Assembly (NCBI RefSeq): GCF_037042905.1 | Contig: NC_087257.1 | Coordinates: forward strand, 10,533,501 to 10,597,500 | Direction: 5' to 3' | Source of the DNA: Lytechinus pictus | Lineage: Eukaryota; Echinodermata; Echinoidea; Temnopleuroida; Toxopneustidae | Length of the DNA stretch: 64,000 nucleotides | Position numbers and translations under genes: made by a program | Notes under the pieces: generated by a model | What the model was told of the DNA's origin: nothing | Seen by the model: only the letters and a program-made list of their open reading frames with translations | Database searches by the model: none | Part shown: positions 45,810 through 57,500 of the stretch, in pieces | Numbering within the stretch: the stretch's first letter is position 1 | Layout of the letters: every line of letters begins with the position of its first letter

Positions 45810-46687
45810 TGTACAGATAGGGTGTACATTCATCAGATGCATGGCTTTGCGGGTACGGTAAGCATGCATGGTAGGGTCCCGCGGGTAAGGTTTAATTAAA
45901 TTATGTAGCATTCGAATAGCATACATATTTATGCATGTCCATTTAAATCCAATCCGTATTAAGAAGTTGATATGAATAAGAAGGGAAACAAAATCACATA
46001 GGCACATTTACGGCATTTCATCGAAATTGAAAATAAAATAAGAAATTTAAATCGTTTCTTAGTTCTGTTAAATTTTAGTACAGCGCTATAAAATGCGGGG
46101 GGGGGGGCAGATCGAGGACCGCGGCAAATTGGTAGAAGCGGACGGTGCGCAAAAAGAAATGAAATACTGCATGGCAAGAGCATGGTAGGATTTAATAAAG
46201 GAAAATTTACAGGATCGACCTGAGAGCAATTTTTATGTTTTCCAATCAATGTGATATAAGAATTAGATAACAACTTTGAAACTATTATATTGGAAAATTC
46301 GTATCAAGAATAATTGACAATTTGCTTAAACCGTCGTAAAACAAGTAAAAGAAATGTCATTAATGAATGCCGATTTACCTTGATTGGCGAAGAGATATGG
46401 CATAAACTTCTCTAAGTAGCGGTAGTGTCCAATGACAACTAAATAATCATACTGGTGTAAGAAAAAAAAATCGAAATCTGGCTCCATTGGCTAATCATAG
46501 TCTCACTTGCTTCGTGAGATGGCGCCCTGTTAGACAGCGTTGCCGTATTGGACAGAATTCAGAGTTGCATTGACCATATCATATTCACACTCGAGGTCAA
46601 TGCCGAGGATCTGGAGGGTTATTGTTAACGAAATTTATTATTTAACATGCCATGTATGTGATAAACCCTGTATTTTGATATTTAATA
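45810..46687. other. Spacer between LINE remnant and repeat array, unit 3
   Basis: Counterpart of 15430-16319. Includes a poly-G run (about 46097-46107) and the candidate minus-strand exon at 46379-46451, where one Thr codon is changed to Met. No gene established. Confidence 0.4.
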
Positions 46688-48647
46688 TGACCGCCAAAGG
46701 CCCTAAAATAATGATCTACGATGTGAGAGAGGACAAAAACAATCACAAGGTGAGGCACTAAAACGTATTTTTTTGTGGTAAATTAGTGGAATACTGTCTT
46801 CAAATATAATTTGCAACGAAATATATTATTCGGGTTTCATATTTGTGTTAAATATTGTATTTTAACTTTCAAAATGGCCGCCAAAAGACATTGACTGTAT
46901 TATGTGCAATCGATCTGGGAAACCAATTTTCACATGAGTCAGCACCATAACATGCATATAATTGTGATTTAAGAGTAAAATATTGTCTGAAAACATAATT
47001 CCTAACAAGATATATCATTCATTCTGCCAGGTAGGTGATAAATAATGTATTTTGAAAGTCAAACTGGCCGCTACAGGCCCTAACGGTAGGCCTATTATGT
47101 ACTTTGTGAATGGGAACATATAATTTAAACAGAATTTGGCTTTGCTTGACTAAATGGTGTTGCATGTATGAGTGAAATATCGTCTGAAAATATGATTTTG
47201 TAACCAAATAGATCATTTCTTATGTTATTTAGGTGATAAATGCTATATTTAAATTTCAAAATGGCTGCAATATGTTTCTTTGTGGAAATTATCTTTCCCC
47301 ATTCAAATTTTACATATTAAGATAAGGGACTATGGCGGCCATTTTTAATTTTTAAAAGGCTGCATTCATCACCTTTATGACACAAGCTATGATATATTTC
47401 GTTAGAAATCCATTGGGTTTAGACAATACTTAACACTTACATCAAAATTAAGCCATTTTCATAGTAAAAAATTTGTCAAAATTATCAAAATATCTAGCTA
47501 TGGCAGCAATTTTGAATTTCAAAGTAATGCCTTTATTACCTTCTCAACCATTATGTGATGTATTTAGTCAGAAATCATGTTCAAGACCAAATTTTACCTA
47601 TACATCACATAGTTACGTGCGTTTTTGGTTCTCATTTTGGTGATGATTAGTTTCCCTATACGCATATTACAGAATTTGTAGGGGGTTGTGCGGCCGTTTT
47701 GAAAGTAAAAATACAGTATTTATCACCTATGGGAGAGGAAATGTTATATTTCATTAAAAAAATCACGTTTTCAAACAATATTTTCTTTATACAACAGAAT
47801 TATATGGATTTCATAGTCAGGCAAATCCTAATTCTTTCAAAAGTATTTGTCCCCATTTACATTGTAGATAATACTGTAAGGGCCCATAGGGGCCATTTTA
47901 AATTTTACAATACAGCATTTATCTCATGCATGAAAAATGAAATGATATGTTTCGCCAGAAATCATGTGTTTAGACAATATTTCACTCGTATAGATTACAA
48001 TTACATTCATTTTATTGTTTTTACTCTTGTGAAAATTAGTTTCTCCATTTGCTTTGTTCATAATACAGATAGGGCCTATGGCAGCCATTTTGAATGTCAA
48101 CATGCAGCATAATTACCGAAATTGGAAGGGAAATGATATGTTTCGTTAGAAATCCTTGTTGTCAGACAGTGCTACACCAATATTTCGCAGTTATTGGCAT
48201 TTTAAAGTCAAACAAATTCAAAGGTTGTGAAAATTATTTGTCCCCTTTTATATATTGTACACAGTATAAGGGGTCTATGACAGCCATTTTGAATATCATA
48301 ATACAGCATTTATCACATTAGATAGTATACAAATGACATAGTTTTGTTAATAGTCATGTTTTCAGACAGTAGTCCACTCGCAGGTCACAATCACATGCAA
48401 TAATAGTGCTCTTGTTTGAAAAAATATTTTACCCATTCATATTTTACATACTAAAGTATACAGGGGTTATGGCGGCCATTTTGAATATCAATAAAATAAA
48501 TATTTTGTCAAATATCGCTTTTCCAATTGGTATTTCACTTCTGCACAACAACTACATGCATTTTATAGCTAATGTGTTGGCAATTTTATGATTTTCATGG
48601 GTAATTTGCATATTTTGGCGGCCATATTGGATTTTGCCAATTTGCGG
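46688..48647. repeat. ~180-bp tandem repeat array, units 3/4
   Basis: Complete counterpart of 16320-18240 with the same polarity switch. It retains one direct core (GGGGCCATTTTAAATTTTAC, near 47895) that is deleted in unit 1, so it shows the regular spacing best. Confidence 0.75.
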
Positions 48648-48876
48648 AAAATGCTCAAGGTTACAAGAGTGGCATCATTCAGATTCGGAATCAGCACCCT
48701 CGAATTGACAAGAAACTATCAAAAAACATTGAATATCTAAAAAAACAAGGTTCGACCCCTTGTCTATGGGGCCTATCCTGGACTACTAAATGGCATAGTT
48801 GTAACTCTTTCTTAAACGGACTCCTGTCCATACCCTTAACCGTCTTATTATAATCTGGCACCATCACTGTAGCCCG

Positions 48877-49055
48877 TAATCTATAGGCGGAGGCTGCGGT
48901 TATTGTCTTTGTTGTTATGCTGAACGCAAGCGATACGTCTGATGTGGCAAAGACTACGAGTTGTGAAACAGCCACAATTCGTAGTCTTTGCCACATCGCT
49001 TGCGTTCGCGGCATAACAGCAAAGACAATAACTGCAGCCTCCGCCTAGATTATAG
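48877..49055. repeat. Long hairpin (foldback), unit 4
   Basis: Counterpart of 622-800 with a few substitutions; arms and loop are kept. One change (CTTGCGTTCGCGG instead of CTTGCATTCGCGG) improves pairing with the other arm. Confidence 0.8.
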
Positions 49056-50330
49056 GCTATATAGCAGCACTCAGGGCACAGTCTTACTTATCAAAGTTAG
49101 CTTCCATACTTTTTATATTTTATATAGGCATATAGCATCATCAAACTTGATCAGCATCAATTCAACAAGCGTCAAAATATATTTTTTGAAGATTTTTTAA
49201 GAGGATCATTTTATTTATGAAATATTACAACATATAAGAGTAAATTTAATCAAATCCAATTCAAGAATTCATTTATCAAGTTCCATTTTAGTCGTGTAAT
49301 CAAATGCGTTTATTGAATGAAAGTCTATGCATTCATAATCGAGAATATCGCGGAAACAGGGATTTTTTGCTCCGCGGCGCAAGACAGATTTAAGAGAGGT
49401 CTTTGTCGGAAATTGGAAAATCGGAAGGGCAGATTCCGTTCTAAGTTTCGACGCTGACGAAAAATTACAAACGTGTCGTTTGTCCAGGGTCCAAGACAAA
49501 ACTGCTCTTTTAATTCGCACATTTTCGACAGAAAATTCCTGATTGTTGTTCTTTGTCATGAAGGAAATTTGGCAATACATTTTCTATGTTCTTTAATTCG
49601 TCGTGTGTCGTCAAGCGACAAATCTCTATTATGTGTAGCGTGAATATTTTCCGAGACTCTTCATTAAACTACAAGCAAACTTTCAAATAAAAATCGGGAA
49701 CATGCTTATTCTATGTGTATCCGAACCTATTCCGACGAAACGGTTGGTCCGTTTTGGGGTGTTAGAATTGACCCCTTTATTCGACAAGTGTGTCATTTGG
49801 GTTATGGGACGACAAATTAAAATAAAAATATCGAAATCAATTACAAAACTGAAACGTTCGTTTATCTTCACAGCTAAAGCTACTGAAAATTAGCTTCCAT
49901 GGTTATCCTATTTGTATTTACACGGATGTTTTCTTGAATAATGGAGTTATGACCTGTTGTAAGTACACATAACGAAATTTTGGAGTTCTCATTATTCGAA
50001 CGGATTATTACGGTCGGCTCGGCCAAAAATACTGCGGACGTTTCATAAAAGTTGTAAGTACTGACAGGTTGTATTTCTCCGATAGTTACTATAGTAACAG
50101 TCAGAGGCCATAGTACCTCTCAGCCAATCAAAACAAAGGAATTCACTGATATTGTCAGCACCGACAATTTATTCAGTTTTGATAACTTTCATGAAACACC
50201 CCTAGCTGGTGGCTGCCTGAATTTAAATCAGAACTTAAGACGTGTCTTTTTAATGAAGCATAATTTAGCCATTTGATTAAGTGATGTTATTTAAGCGTTT
50301 TTACACTGTTCTAATTTATATTTGTATAAT
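49056..50330. other. 3' flank of gene copy 4, no gene seen
   Basis: Nearly identical to 801-2075, including the palindrome with CCAAT box (50085-50128). Only short open frames without domains. Confidence 0.45.
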
Positions 50331-50336
50331 TTTATT
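50331..50336 (-). terminator. Polyadenylation signal, gene copy 4
   Basis: AATAAA on the minus strand 73 bp past the stop codon. Confidence 0.6.
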
Positions 50337-50408
50337 TCTGTAAAGCGAAACCTTACAGGTATAAAATGTGCTATATAAAAACTACATTATTATTAAATTC
50401 AGTTCTAG

Positions 50409-52006
50409 TTAATCTGATTTAGTTTCCTCCTCTTCATTTTGGTGAGTTTTCAAATGCCTTGAAAGAGTACAACTCTGTGTAAACCTTTTCTTGCATACTT
50501 TACATTCGTATGGCCGTTCACCTGTGTGTGTTCGCATGTGAACAGAAACATTACCAGGATGTGGAAAATGTTTATCACACACGGAACATTTGAACGGCTT
50601 TTCACCGGTGTGAGAGCGCATGTGCGAGGTGAGATGCACCTTCGCCAAAAATCTTTTCTGGCAAACCGAGCATTCAAAAGGTCTTTCTCCTGTGTGATGC
50701 CGCATGTGCGTTGTAAGAGCATGTCTTTGCGTGAACCGTTTCTGACATATAGAACATTCAAAGGGTTTCTCCCCAGTGTGCGTTATCATGTGTCTTTTGA
50801 CTCCTCTTCTGTAAATGAACTTCTTCTTGCAGACAGGACACTCGTGTTGGCGCTCTCCATTATGAACTTTCATGTGGTAATGAAGACCTGTCGCAAATGA
50901 GAACTGCTTCTCACAAATGCCACACTTGTGCAATTTTTCTCCCGTGTGCGTTACGAAATGACTCTTAAGACTCTCCTTCTGCCCGAACGCCTTATCGCAG
51001 AGTGAACGTTTGAAAGGTTTCTCCCCGGTGTGGGTTCGTAAGTGGCGCTCAAGGTGAATACGGTATTTGAATTCCTTGTTGCAAAAGGAACACTTCCGAA
51101 CATTCTCCATCGCACTCTCACTGGTACGCACTGTTCCCTTACTGTCTATATGTTCAGACGAGCTTGAATGATTCACCAAGTCACTTCTTAGATGTTGAGG
51201 TGAACTTGATGGACTGAACGTGTTAATACCTCCATTTTGAGACGAGTTTGAATGATTCACGATGTTACTACCTAGCTGTAGGGAGGAACTTGATGTACTG
51301 ACCTTGGTACTATCCCCAAGATGTGACGAGTTTAAATGATTCACTATACTACTCAGATGTTGAGGCGAACTTGATGGACGGACCGCGTTAATACAACCTC
51401 CATACTGAGACGAGCTTGAATGATGCACGATGTTACTACCTAGTTGTTGGGATGAAGTTGATGTACTGACCTTGGTACTATCCCCAAGATGTGACGAGTT
51501 TAAATGATTCACTATACTACTCAGATGTTGAAGCGAACTTGACGGAAGGACCCCGTTGATACTACCTTCATGCTGAGACGAGCTTGAATGATGCACGATG
51601 TTACTCGAGTAACTTGATGTACTGACCTTGGTACTATCCCCAAAATGTGACGAATTTAAATGATTCACTATTATACTACTCAGATGTTGAAACGAACTTG
51701 ATGAACGGACCCCGTTGATACTACCTCCATGCTGAGACGAGCTTGAATGATTCACGATGTTACTACCTAGTTGTTGGGATGAACTTGATGGACTGACCTT
51801 TGTACTATCCCATGCAAGATGTGACGAGTTTTGATTCACCATGTTACTACTCAGATGTTGAGGTGATGGACGGACCGCGTTAATACAACCTTCTGCTCTT
51901 AAAACACGGTTTGCTTCATGGTGACCTTGGTGGCTGGATGATGCCCCTTCCAAGTGTAACTCCCCTGCTATCGATGTCATGCTCTGTCTTATGGTTGCAA
52001 ATTCAT
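50409..52006 (-). CDS. C2H2 zinc-finger gene copy 4, terminal exon
   Basis: Open terminal exon; with the 5' exon it gives about 596 residues. It has 4.5 Ser/His/Asn-rich repeats (about 51146-51893), one internally shortened (STSSYSSNIVHH). Seven of eight fingers are complete: finger 2 has Arg for its first Cys (FKRSLCDKAFG), which removes a zinc ligand. Finger 3 has Phe and finger 4 has Tyr at helix position -1, where copies 1 and 3 have Gln and Asp; finger 6 has Ala where copy 1 has Thr. The acceptor is the CGGCAG form with exon start 52006; codons upstream to 52091 are intron. It resembles copy 2 but lacks that copy's frameshift and stop. Confidence 0.88.
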
Positions 52007-53160
52007 CTGCCGAAAGAAACGTTTTAACAAAACACAGGAAATAAGAATTAATGCTTTTAAAAACAAATAATTTAGTTTCTAGGGAGAGCAACAGTCAACC
52101 GTCTTCCAAAACAATACTAGGGTTTTTCGCTCCACGAAGCGCAACGGATTCAAGAACATATAAAATGTATTGTCAAATGCCCTTCATGATAATGAACATA
52201 AAAGAAGTCGTTGTCGAAGATTAGTGAATCAAAAAAGCAGTTTCGTCAAGAACTTCGGACAACCGACATAATCATTTGCAACATTTCGTCACCACCGAAA
52301 CCTAGGATATGACACCGTTGTTTCATTTCACCTCCCAGCTGTTCATTGTCATTTGATGGGCATTTTCAATACATTACTGTGTTCTTGAATTAGCTGAGCG
52401 AAATCTCCATTATGAATTAATTGAGAACTCAAGCCTACGGAACTTGAAGGACCCAAACAACGCTAGAGTCGAAAATTTTCATTTTGATAAGGCATAAGTT
52501 TGATAGATATTAGAGGAAACTGGTTATCTAATACGCCCACTGGTTAACGCTAAGGGTACATATTCCTTTCATATAAGATTTTATTTTCATATACTGTACC
52601 TCGCGTGTCCCTGCCCCACCCCCCCCCCCCCCCCGCCGAAAAAGGGGTTGACGAGCTTAAAGCAAAACAACAAATAATCAAAGAGAGAAATAAATATAAA
52701 AACTAAGAAAACTACATCCAGATCAACAATTCCCCTCTCACTATACTTGGCGAATTGGATGTAAAACGCAATAGGACAACAAATCATATTCCAGTATAAT
52801 TAATGAAGACTTTATCGATAGCCCGACTCATCGGGGATGACAGTAATGGAACTTAGGATGCATATAGCATTGTTTCCTGTTTATTTTTTAATGTTTTTGT
52901 TTTGCCTTTCTTTTGTATTTTTTAAAAATCTGATGCGCTATATTACTTAAATCACTGTACTTCTAACTTGATTCGGCCTACATGGCCCAGGGCAATGCGA
53001 CGACACGCGACTCAGTTTCATTTCCACCCTTCCCCTAGATGTGCTTTTCCCCCTAGGAGCATCGACTCTCTCTCTCTCTCTCTCCCTGTCTGTCTCTCTC
53101 AATCGATGGAACTCAAACAATATTATTCCGAGCAAGAGTTGCCTATTTTTCATCTCTCAA
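52007..53160 (-). other. Intron of gene copy 4, 3' part
   Basis: Matches the intron of copy 2, including the shared 1-bp deletion and the shorter CT microsatellite (about 53069-53090). Poly-C tract at about 52619-52634. The intron continues after the inserted element to 54549. Confidence 0.55.
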
Positions 53161-53163
53161 TAA

Positions 53164-54187
53164 GGGTGCGTTTATCCGCCACTTTTTCACCCTAGAATCA
53201 TGATCTGAATCATGATTCAAATCATGATTCTGCAGAATCACGATAGTCGAAATTGAATATAATCATGATTAGAATCACAAACATGAAACACGAAAAAAGG
53301 GGCGTTTGGAAAGACGTTTCTGCAGAATCACGTACGAAAATGTTCGAATAAACGATATCGTGATTTGAATCATGATTTTTTTTTAAAGTTTTTTCTCTGA
53401 TATTTGTTTGTTAAACTCATCTGGTAGTGGTACGATGCAGTGTCTTAGAATATTATTTCATGATGTGCATAATGTATACGAGTTTAAGAGATTATTTTGT
53501 TCGAATTATTATTTACAATTATTACTTTGTAAACTGCATTGTATATGAAATTTGATTTGAGAGAAAAACAATAAAACATCTTTAAAAAAAAAAAAATGAT
53601 TATATGACCTCACTGTGTCGGGCTACTTTCGGTTTGACTCTTGCCAAGCTCAAGGCTCTCTATATGCTCATTGTATGTACATGATTATGTACTATGCATG
53701 CATTTCTTGTCATGTTCAAGTTCTGTGTTGGTCATCGCATCGTCCACTACTTTTCATTTTTTGGTCATGTCTTCAACTTCAAGTTCTAGTAAATTAATTA
53801 ACTGGACAGACAATGATCTCAGTTGTTGTTGAGTATAGAGTGTCAATATTAAATTGGATCTACGCTGAAATTCACTTCCGAACACCATTTTGGATAAACT
53901 AACAAGATGAATAGAAGCATATGGACCCTATATGATAGAATTAAACAAAATTAGGTATAGACTGAATTCTGGAAGCAAAAGATTTTTCGAGAGCCGAAAC
54001 ACGTGCGAAAAACTTCCTCTGTCAAACTGCGCACTAGTGATGCGCACTGGATTGGCCCGAATCTGAGGAGAAACAGCATTGGAATGAAGGTCGTCTAAAC
54101 GCTGATTCTGTGATATCGTGATTCATGTTTGTGTTTTGAATCATGATTCAAATCATGATTCTGGATTGAGGTCGCATAAACGCAGCC
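53164..54187. mobile_element. PIF/Harbinger-like non-autonomous element
   Basis: 1024 bp in the intron of gene copy 4, flanked by TAA (53161-53163, 54188-54190). Copy 2 has the empty site CTCAATAAAATAAATATAG. Ends are GGGTGCGTTTATCCGCC and the inverse of GGCTGCGTTTATGCGACC. Just inside both ends are repeated palindromes AATCATGATT. A 3-bp TAA duplication fits PIF/Harbinger. No transposase. A polyadenylated fragment (53502-53596) has been acquired inside. Confidence 0.82.
53502..53596 (+). mobile_element. Retroposed 3'-end fragment with poly-A tail
   Basis: GAATTATTATTTACAATT ... GAGAAAAACAATAAAACATC followed by a run of A. About 90 percent identical to 29382-29471. It has a polyadenylation signal before the A run, as left by LINE-type reverse transcription of a 5'-truncated transcript. 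Source unknown. Confidence 0.55.
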
Positions 54188-54190
54188 TAA

Positions 54191-54549
54191 AATAAATATA
54201 GACATTAAGCTGTTTATCCTATCTCCATTCTACTAATATTCGTATAAATTCTGTGTTGTTCGATTGACTATCGAGATATATTATAATATAGCTACATCAA
54301 TTACGGGCATTATCATAATTATCTATTTTAACTGCATATATAAGTGAACCTATTTGGCAAATATATAAAGTTCGGGTATAATGAAAGTACGAAGCCTACA
54401 TGCACTACCAGACTCGACTAACCATAATAATGCCATGTACAATATCTGTGTTTTTTTTTTAAATCAAAGATAAACTTTAATGAGTTCAATTTTAGCACAT
54501 TTAGTTCAATTCAATCGCTGCTGCTTAACAGAAAACACTATTTAATTAC
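54191..54549 (-). other. Intron of gene copy 4, 5' part, with crossover point
   Basis: Up to about 54290 the variants are those of copy 2 (for example GACTATCGAGATATATT); from about 54425 they are those of copies 1 and 3 (CATAATAATGCCATG). Confidence 0.6.
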
Positions 54550-54742
54550 CTTTAACTCTTGATCGTGCAATGATAGTCTGCAAGTGAAGTTTATCATCTT
54601 TCTCGAAGTCGTTTTCAGGGTCCAATTCCTTCATACACGTGTCTTCCAATTCTGCCATTGTTGGACAGTAGATCAAGTAGCCGACTTCTTCGGATGGTCG
54701 GGGTAGCCCAGCCGAGGCCGCTGCTCTGCTAATGTAGTTCAT
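54550..54742 (-). CDS. C2H2 zinc-finger gene copy 4, 5' coding exon
   Basis: Encodes the 64 residues MNYISRAAAS...ARSRVK identical to copies 1 and 3, not the variant of copy 2. Donor at 54550/54549 and acceptor before 54752 are intact, and the one-base overhang keeps the frame into the terminal exon. The intron between is about 2.5 kb because of the inserted element. Confidence 0.75.
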
Positions 54743-54752
54743 GTTGGAGATT

Positions 54753-56882
54753 CTATTAGAAATAAAAAGTACTTCATAAGAACATGTTCACTTCGGAAGA
54801 AGACAGATGTAGTAGGTATACCGATGATGGCGAAAACAATGGGCTGGATCAAAATTCCTGTCAGTTCAGGGTAAATCAAATCTCGTCACTATGTGATCAA
54901 AATCATGATCGAGATAGTGTGGTGGTATACACTTCGCTTATACACACATGGAGATAAACTATAGTTCAGAGTAAATTGCACAGATTATATATAAAGTACA
55001 AGTCGAGTATGCACATGCGCACACACCAACGTAAATGGGACATTATTAGGCCACCAAAAACACAGCAGGCCTATACTAATAGAGAACAAAGAACACATGA
55101 TAAAGCGAATTGTGGCCGTCGTGCCTGTAATCCTCAAATATGCTTTCCATTCAGCTGGGTCTATTATTTTCCATTATATTTGGTAAAAACAAATGAAGTA
55201 TTTCCTCCCAGGGGTACAATGGTGACCGCGTCTGGGATCCGCCCCACCCCAAAAAAAAATACAGCAGCTGTTCAACCAGCATGCAAAATGTATCGAGGTA
55301 ACTCACACCCACACCCGTAATAGGAATTCATATCTTCGTGAAGAGAATTTTTGGTCCAATGACGTCGACTTTACCGGTTCCTAACAGTTAACCGATGTCA
55401 AAATACTTTTAGAGAGGACGATGCTCTAAATAAACATAATGAGCTAGCATTAGATTCAAACTTCCAATCAAATAACTTTAACAGAAGCAGGGAGTAGGCT
55501 TTGATATAAGATTTTTCTTCTTTTCTTTCTTTTGTTATGAATGAGTTATGCCAAACGAATATAGCAGGGTTCTGAATCATAACAATATGGGTATTCCCAC
55601 TCATTCAATGAACAAGGTTATGATATAACCTTGTCCTCAGTTACATCTCCATGTGTGGCAAAATATAAGGGTGGCAATTTTGGCTTATTTTCTCTTTTTC
55701 TATGGGACAAATGCTTGTTTTTCTTACAATGTCAGTTTCCATTACAGCTATTCATCATAAAAATTGGCTCTTATGTAAATTTGATTCTTTAAATTACTTT
55801 TTCTTAATTAAAAATAGAGATTGAAAAATAAAAATTTTCTTGCCATATTACTATATTACTTTCCACCAATAGAGGGCGTACACAAAAATATGCCCAAAAT
55901 TCAAGTTTTTGAGCGCTCTGGTGAATACAAAAACTATTCCCAAGTTACTAATGAAAAATAAATTGCAACTGTATGGAAATTAGTAATTTTAGTCACAAAA
56001 GTGATATTTTAATGATTTTGTGTGTGCTATGTACAGCATTGGCATACCATAGTCCTACCTGTAGATTCCCCCACAGACAGGATGGTTGCAGTGAACAAGT
56101 GGGTATTCCTAACATTCCACTTGGCTTTGACCTTCCATGCGGTACATAATAGGCCTATCGATTTTCTGCTCAGGTGATTTTCGAAAACCCAGCTAAATGC
56201 AGTATATACCACTCATTCAATGAACAAGGTTATGATATATACCAGTTTCGAATTAATCAAGTTGATTAAATGAATTGCAATGATTGAATGATATGTTAAT
56301 AGGACACCACGCAAGTTTCTCAAATTTAATTACCACTATGTTTTTTTGTACCAGAGCCGACCAAAGAAAAATTATATTCTTACAAAAATTCAGTTTTTTA
56401 GGGTGTCCCCATCAATCCGATCATTTTGCGCGCATTTTAATGATCTGTCTTCGATACGATGGATTTTGCTTGTGTCTATAATTTGCGCGTATTTTTTTCC
56501 TTGTTTTATCTTTCTACTTTTGCGCTTAAAAACTGTATGAAATAGTACACTCACATTTTGTCGGTCCTTGCTTGAATTCAGGTGTCTCGATAACGATGAA
56601 CCTTACGTGTTCAAGTACATAGCTCGCGGCAATTGAGCAGCATCGTGTCCCTCTGTACGCGTATATTTATGGGCCCATCGAAGTTGAAAAGAAAGAGCGC
56701 CAAAACGGATCCATCAATAATATGGCAGAACATAACAGGACTCCGCAAGTACAGTACAGTAGTACTAGTAGACGATGCCTGTAAGCAGATAAAGGACGAG
56801 GATATTGCATTTTTGTTTGTCCTCTACTAATTATAGAAGACTTCCTGTCTATACGTACACACCGACTTAATTCACTATATAC
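54753..56882. other. Upstream region of gene copy 4, no gene seen
   Basis: Counterpart of 6014-8580 in unit 1, without the retroposon of 7718-8123. Same direct repeats around ACTCATTCAATGAACAAGG (near 55600 and 56211). No coding sequence or promoter recognised. Confidence 0.4.
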
Positions 56883-57500
56883 ATGGGCGGAAATCCCAGG
56901 GGGACCAAGGGGACGCGTCCCCTATACCAAAAATAGTAGGGGGACACAATATCAAATGTCCCCCTTACTATTTTTGGTCTTTTATGATGGAGGAAAAATA
57001 CATAATAGTAATAGAAATAATAATAGTTCTTGTATAGCGCATAACACATTTAAGTGAAAACCTTTTTTTACTTGACAATTTTTTATTAGTTAAAATGACC
57101 TTACATTTTGGGTGATAACCTTTTTTTTTTTGCTTGTCAAAGTTTCCAGCCAATGAGTGTATATACACCTAATGGACCGACATGCCCTTGCTTACCTATG
57201 GGGGGGGGGGCAGGGCGGCAGTCTGCCCCCCTGACGAGTCACAACCCATGCAAAGGACGTAACCCTGCCCCCCTGATGAGCTTGAAGACCTTTTTGCCCC
57301 CCCCCCCCCGACGAACTTGAAGACCTTTTTTTGTGATTGAAGACCTTTTTTTTGCTTGTCAATTTTTTGGCGGACGGTTTTGCCCCCCCCCCCCCAGTGG
57401 AAAATCCTAGGTACAATACTGCCGACATGTACATGTAATCTAAATCTAGTATAATTATGCTAGGCGGATTCACGGGCTGCCCCCCCCCCCCCCCCACGGC
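56883..57500. repeat. G/C-homopolymer repeat cluster, unit 4
   Basis: Counterpart of 8581-9190, with the 20-bp-stem hairpin near 56925-56977 and several poly-C runs separated by GACGA(G/A)CTTGAAGACC words. Confidence 0.6.

Larger units (their letters stand above)
30651..48255. repeat. Tandem unit 3
   Basis: The unit begins abruptly at the LINE/unit junction near 30650, then runs colinear with unit 1 to 48255. Private insertions: a solo gypsy LTR (30891-31745), a 1.9-kb CAG-type element (37396-39339), a hAT-like element (41605-42797) and a 165-bp inverted duplication (45253-45417). Its gene body resembles unit 1 more than units 2 and 4. It lacks the TTAA element found in the LINE of units 1 and 4. 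Confidence 0.85.
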
